A DNA stretch of 52,537 nt from positions 1 through 52,537 of the forward strand of contig VMDM01000035.1 of the NCBI GenBank assembly GCA_008080815.1, read 5' to 3'. Both the position numbers and the translations under genes were made by a program. The stretch comes from Candidatus Nitrosopumilus sp. (lineage in GTDB: Archaea > Thermoproteota > Nitrososphaeria > Nitrososphaerales > Nitrosopumilaceae). Under the pieces are notes generated by a model, which was not told the origin of the DNA, did no database searches, and saw only the letters and a program-made list of their open reading frames with translations. This document shows positions 51,035-52,537 of this stretch, one piece after another (within the stretch, counting starts at the first letter, position 1; each line of letters starts with the position of its first letter).

Positions 51035-52537
51035 TTAGAATAATTTTCTAATTCTATAGATGATTATTGCCGGAGCAACAAAATACATTCCCATATTCAT
51101 CAAAATCAATGAAATTCCATAACCTAAAACTTGTGATTCATCATCTGCATAATCCATTATAGATAATGTTGTAATCATTGGTGTGATTCCAATCTTTACA
51201 ATCTCTTTGAAAATTGGATTTTCTCTTTCATAATCAGCCACATATGGTGAGAATGAGTAATAGAATTGGTTGAATGATGAGATAAATTGAGAGCCTGATT
51301 CAGTTTGAAGTAATTTTGAATCTCTAATTTCTCTTAATTTCTGTACTTGAGGTGCAAGTTCTGAATCAAAAGTCGCAGTAGCAATCAAACATCCACCACC
51401 CATTTCATTACTAGTTTCAGTAGTAACTGAATCTTGTTTAAACTCAATTGAATTTATTGAGTCATTAAATCTCTCTAGTTGATTATCAAAGTCGTTGATA
51501 TCATTAGCATATGTAATTACATAAAATAAATTATTTTTGAGAATGGTAATTTCTGAAAATTTTACGTCAAAAGAATTATTTTCTGAGAAAAATATTGCCT
51601 CAGCATCAATTTGATAAGCTTGATTGTCATTAAGGTTTGTTTTTTGTTCTGAAATTATTTTCAATTTTCCAGTTTTAACAATTTCATCTAAAGTTAATTT
51701 TTTTTCATCTATGTATGAGTCAAAAGATTTTCCAATTCCATCAATAATTGTTAGTGAAATGTTAGGATTCATGATTCCAGTTTTTGGTCCAACAGCTACA
51801 ACATTAGGTGCACCTGGTTGAGTAGTTCCAGGTTCCTGTAAAAGCCATCCTTCTGGAAAACTAATTTGAATTTCTAATTCTTCACTATCAAAAATCTGAT
51901 TACCGGAAGAAACTGGAGAATCCATCATTGTTCTTTCAGGAGGTGATAAATCCATCAAATCTGGAATTTCAGACATTGGAACTACACTGACTTTAGTAAT
52001 TCTTACTTGTTCTGGATTTAATGGTCTATCTCGTTCATCAGTTTCAACTGAAGCAATTTTATCTAATGTTTGAAAACTTTCATCTGTGATTAATCTTCCA
52101 AAGACTGTATATTGTTCATCTAAAAAGTTTGAATCTTTATGAACAATAAAAAATTGTGAACCAGCACTATTGGGATCCTGTGAGCGTGCCATGGATACTA
52201 TTCCACGATTATGTTTAATTGAATTAAATTCTGCATTTAATTTCTCATCAGGGCCACCCATTCCCCAAGAATTTGGATCACCATCAATTGTGTTTGGGTC
52301 CCCACCCTGAATCATAAATCCAGGAATGATTCTATGAAATAAAGTATTTTCATAAAAACCAAGTTTTGCTAATTTGATAAAGTTAACAACATGATTAGGT
52401 GCATCTGCTGGAAAAAATCCAATAACCATTTTTCCCATATTAGTTTCAATAATTACGACTGGATCTGTAACATCTGAATATGTTTGAGCATAAATAGAAT
52501 TGACGGGAATGAATAAAACTAAAGCAGAGATAATTAC
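51035..52537 (-). CDS. Secreted cyclophilin-type peptidyl-prolyl isomerase with CFI-box C-terminus (5' end beyond right edge)
   Basis: The open frame continues past 52438 to the window edge. It reads a signal peptide (ALVLFIPVNSIYAQTYSD) before MGKMVIGFFPADAPNHVVNF, so the true start lies outside. Residues to about 190 are a cyclophilin with YENTLFHRIIPGFMIQGGDP, SMARSQDPNSAGSQFFIV and TVFGRLI. A beta-rich middle domain of about 180 residues follows. The C-terminal GGGCLIATATFDSELAP, then YYSFSPYVADYERENPIF and a last helix, matches the CFI-box-CTERM tail of archaeal surface proteins. A secreted, possibly sortase-like-processed foldase is inferred. Confidence 0.85.
   Translation of the reverse strand, partial: VIISALVLFIPVNSIYAQTYSDVTDPVVIIETNMGKMVIGFFPADAPNHVVNFIKLAKLGFYENTLFHRIIPGFMIQGGDPNTIDGDPNSWGMGGPDEKLNAEFNSIKHNRGIVSMARSQDPNSAGSQFFIVHKDSNFLDEQYTVFGRLITDESFQTLDKIASVETDERDRPLNPEQVRITKVSVVPMSEIPDLMDLSPPERTMMDSPVSSGNQIFDSEELEIQISFPEGWLLQEPGTTQPGAPNVVAVGPKTGIMNPNISLTIIDGIGKSFDSYIDEKKLTLDEIVKTGKLKIISEQKTNLNDNQAYQIDAEAIFFSENNSFDVKFSEITILKNNLFYVITYANDINDFDNQLERFNDSINSIEFKQDSVTTETSNEMGGGCLIATATFDSELAPQVQKLREIRDSKLLQTESGSQFISSFNQFYYSFSPYVADYERENPIFKEIVKIGITPMITTLSIMDYADDESQVLGYGISLILMNMGMYFVAPAIIIYRIRKLF

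Overview
The window is a gene-dense, AT-rich stretch of archaeal chromosome, most likely from an ammonia-oxidising thaumarchaeon (Nitrososphaerota) of the Nitrosopumilus/Nitrosarchaeum type. The evidence is archaeal information-processing genes (aIF2 gamma, ribosomal protein S6e, two-subunit primase PriS/PriL, TFB, archaeal-type glycyl-tRNA synthetase), two ESCRT-III/CdvB paralogues, aerobic-type cobalamin methyltransferases, the two subunits of an archaeal phosphomevalonate dehydratase, and frequent TTG/GTG starts. There is no insertion sequence, CRISPR array, phage module or rRNA. The species assignment is inference.

Layout. 1-4.4 kb: end of aIF2 gamma, S6e, two tiny zinc-ribbon genes, an Fe-S photolyase, tRNA-Gly(CCC), a C39-like/TPR protein and a class I glutamine amidotransferase. 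4.4-13.1 kb: a large UPF0182 membrane protein, priS-priL, endonuclease IV, glyS and a DPM1-GtrA glycosyltransferase. 13.1-17.2 kb: CdvB paralogue 1, a glutamate-racemase-like protein lacking both catalytic cysteines, and the cobalamin genes cbiF-cbiL-cbiT. 17.3-24.1 kb: RqcH/NEMF, phosphomevalonate dehydratase, endonuclease III and the sulfate-assimilation pair sat-cysH. 24.1-31.7 kb: a ThiI-like protein with an eroded PP-loop, a GT-B glycosyltransferase, two small hypothetical genes, an SDR, a flippase-like membrane protein, a GPN GTPase, thrB and queC. 31.7-35.7 kb: folE and queE (with queC, preQ0/archaeosine precursor genes), small membrane proteins, and a candidate envelope-sensing set (soluble winged helix, membrane-anchored winged helix, secreted coiled coil). 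35.9-38.5 kb: coiled-coil protein, CdvB paralogue 2, a 33-residue C2H2 protein, a solo HEPN-like protein, and a strongly structured intergenic element that looks like an undescribed non-coding RNA. 38.5-45.9 kb: SDR, CysQ-like phosphatase, APS kinase, hemerythrin, cation/proton antiporter, TFB, FluC. 45.9-52.5 kb: CDC48, Hsp20, ACT-domain protein, type II NADH dehydrogenase and a secreted cyclophilin with a CFI-box C-terminus that runs off the right edge.

Working together: sat, cysH, cysC and the CysQ-like phosphatase cover sulfate activation, APS reduction, PAPS formation and PAP removal. queC, folE and queE cover most of preQ0 synthesis (QueD is not here). cbiF, cbiL and cbiT are corrin-ring steps. 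CDC48, Hsp20, RqcH and cyclophilin form a protein-quality theme. The most unusual items are the structured RNA candidate at 38292-38385, a GC-rich hairpin at 26541-26610 that overlaps a gene start, the Cys-to-Ser racemase homologue, the ThiI homologue without a PP-loop, and a 41-bp identical tract in the two halves of CDC48.
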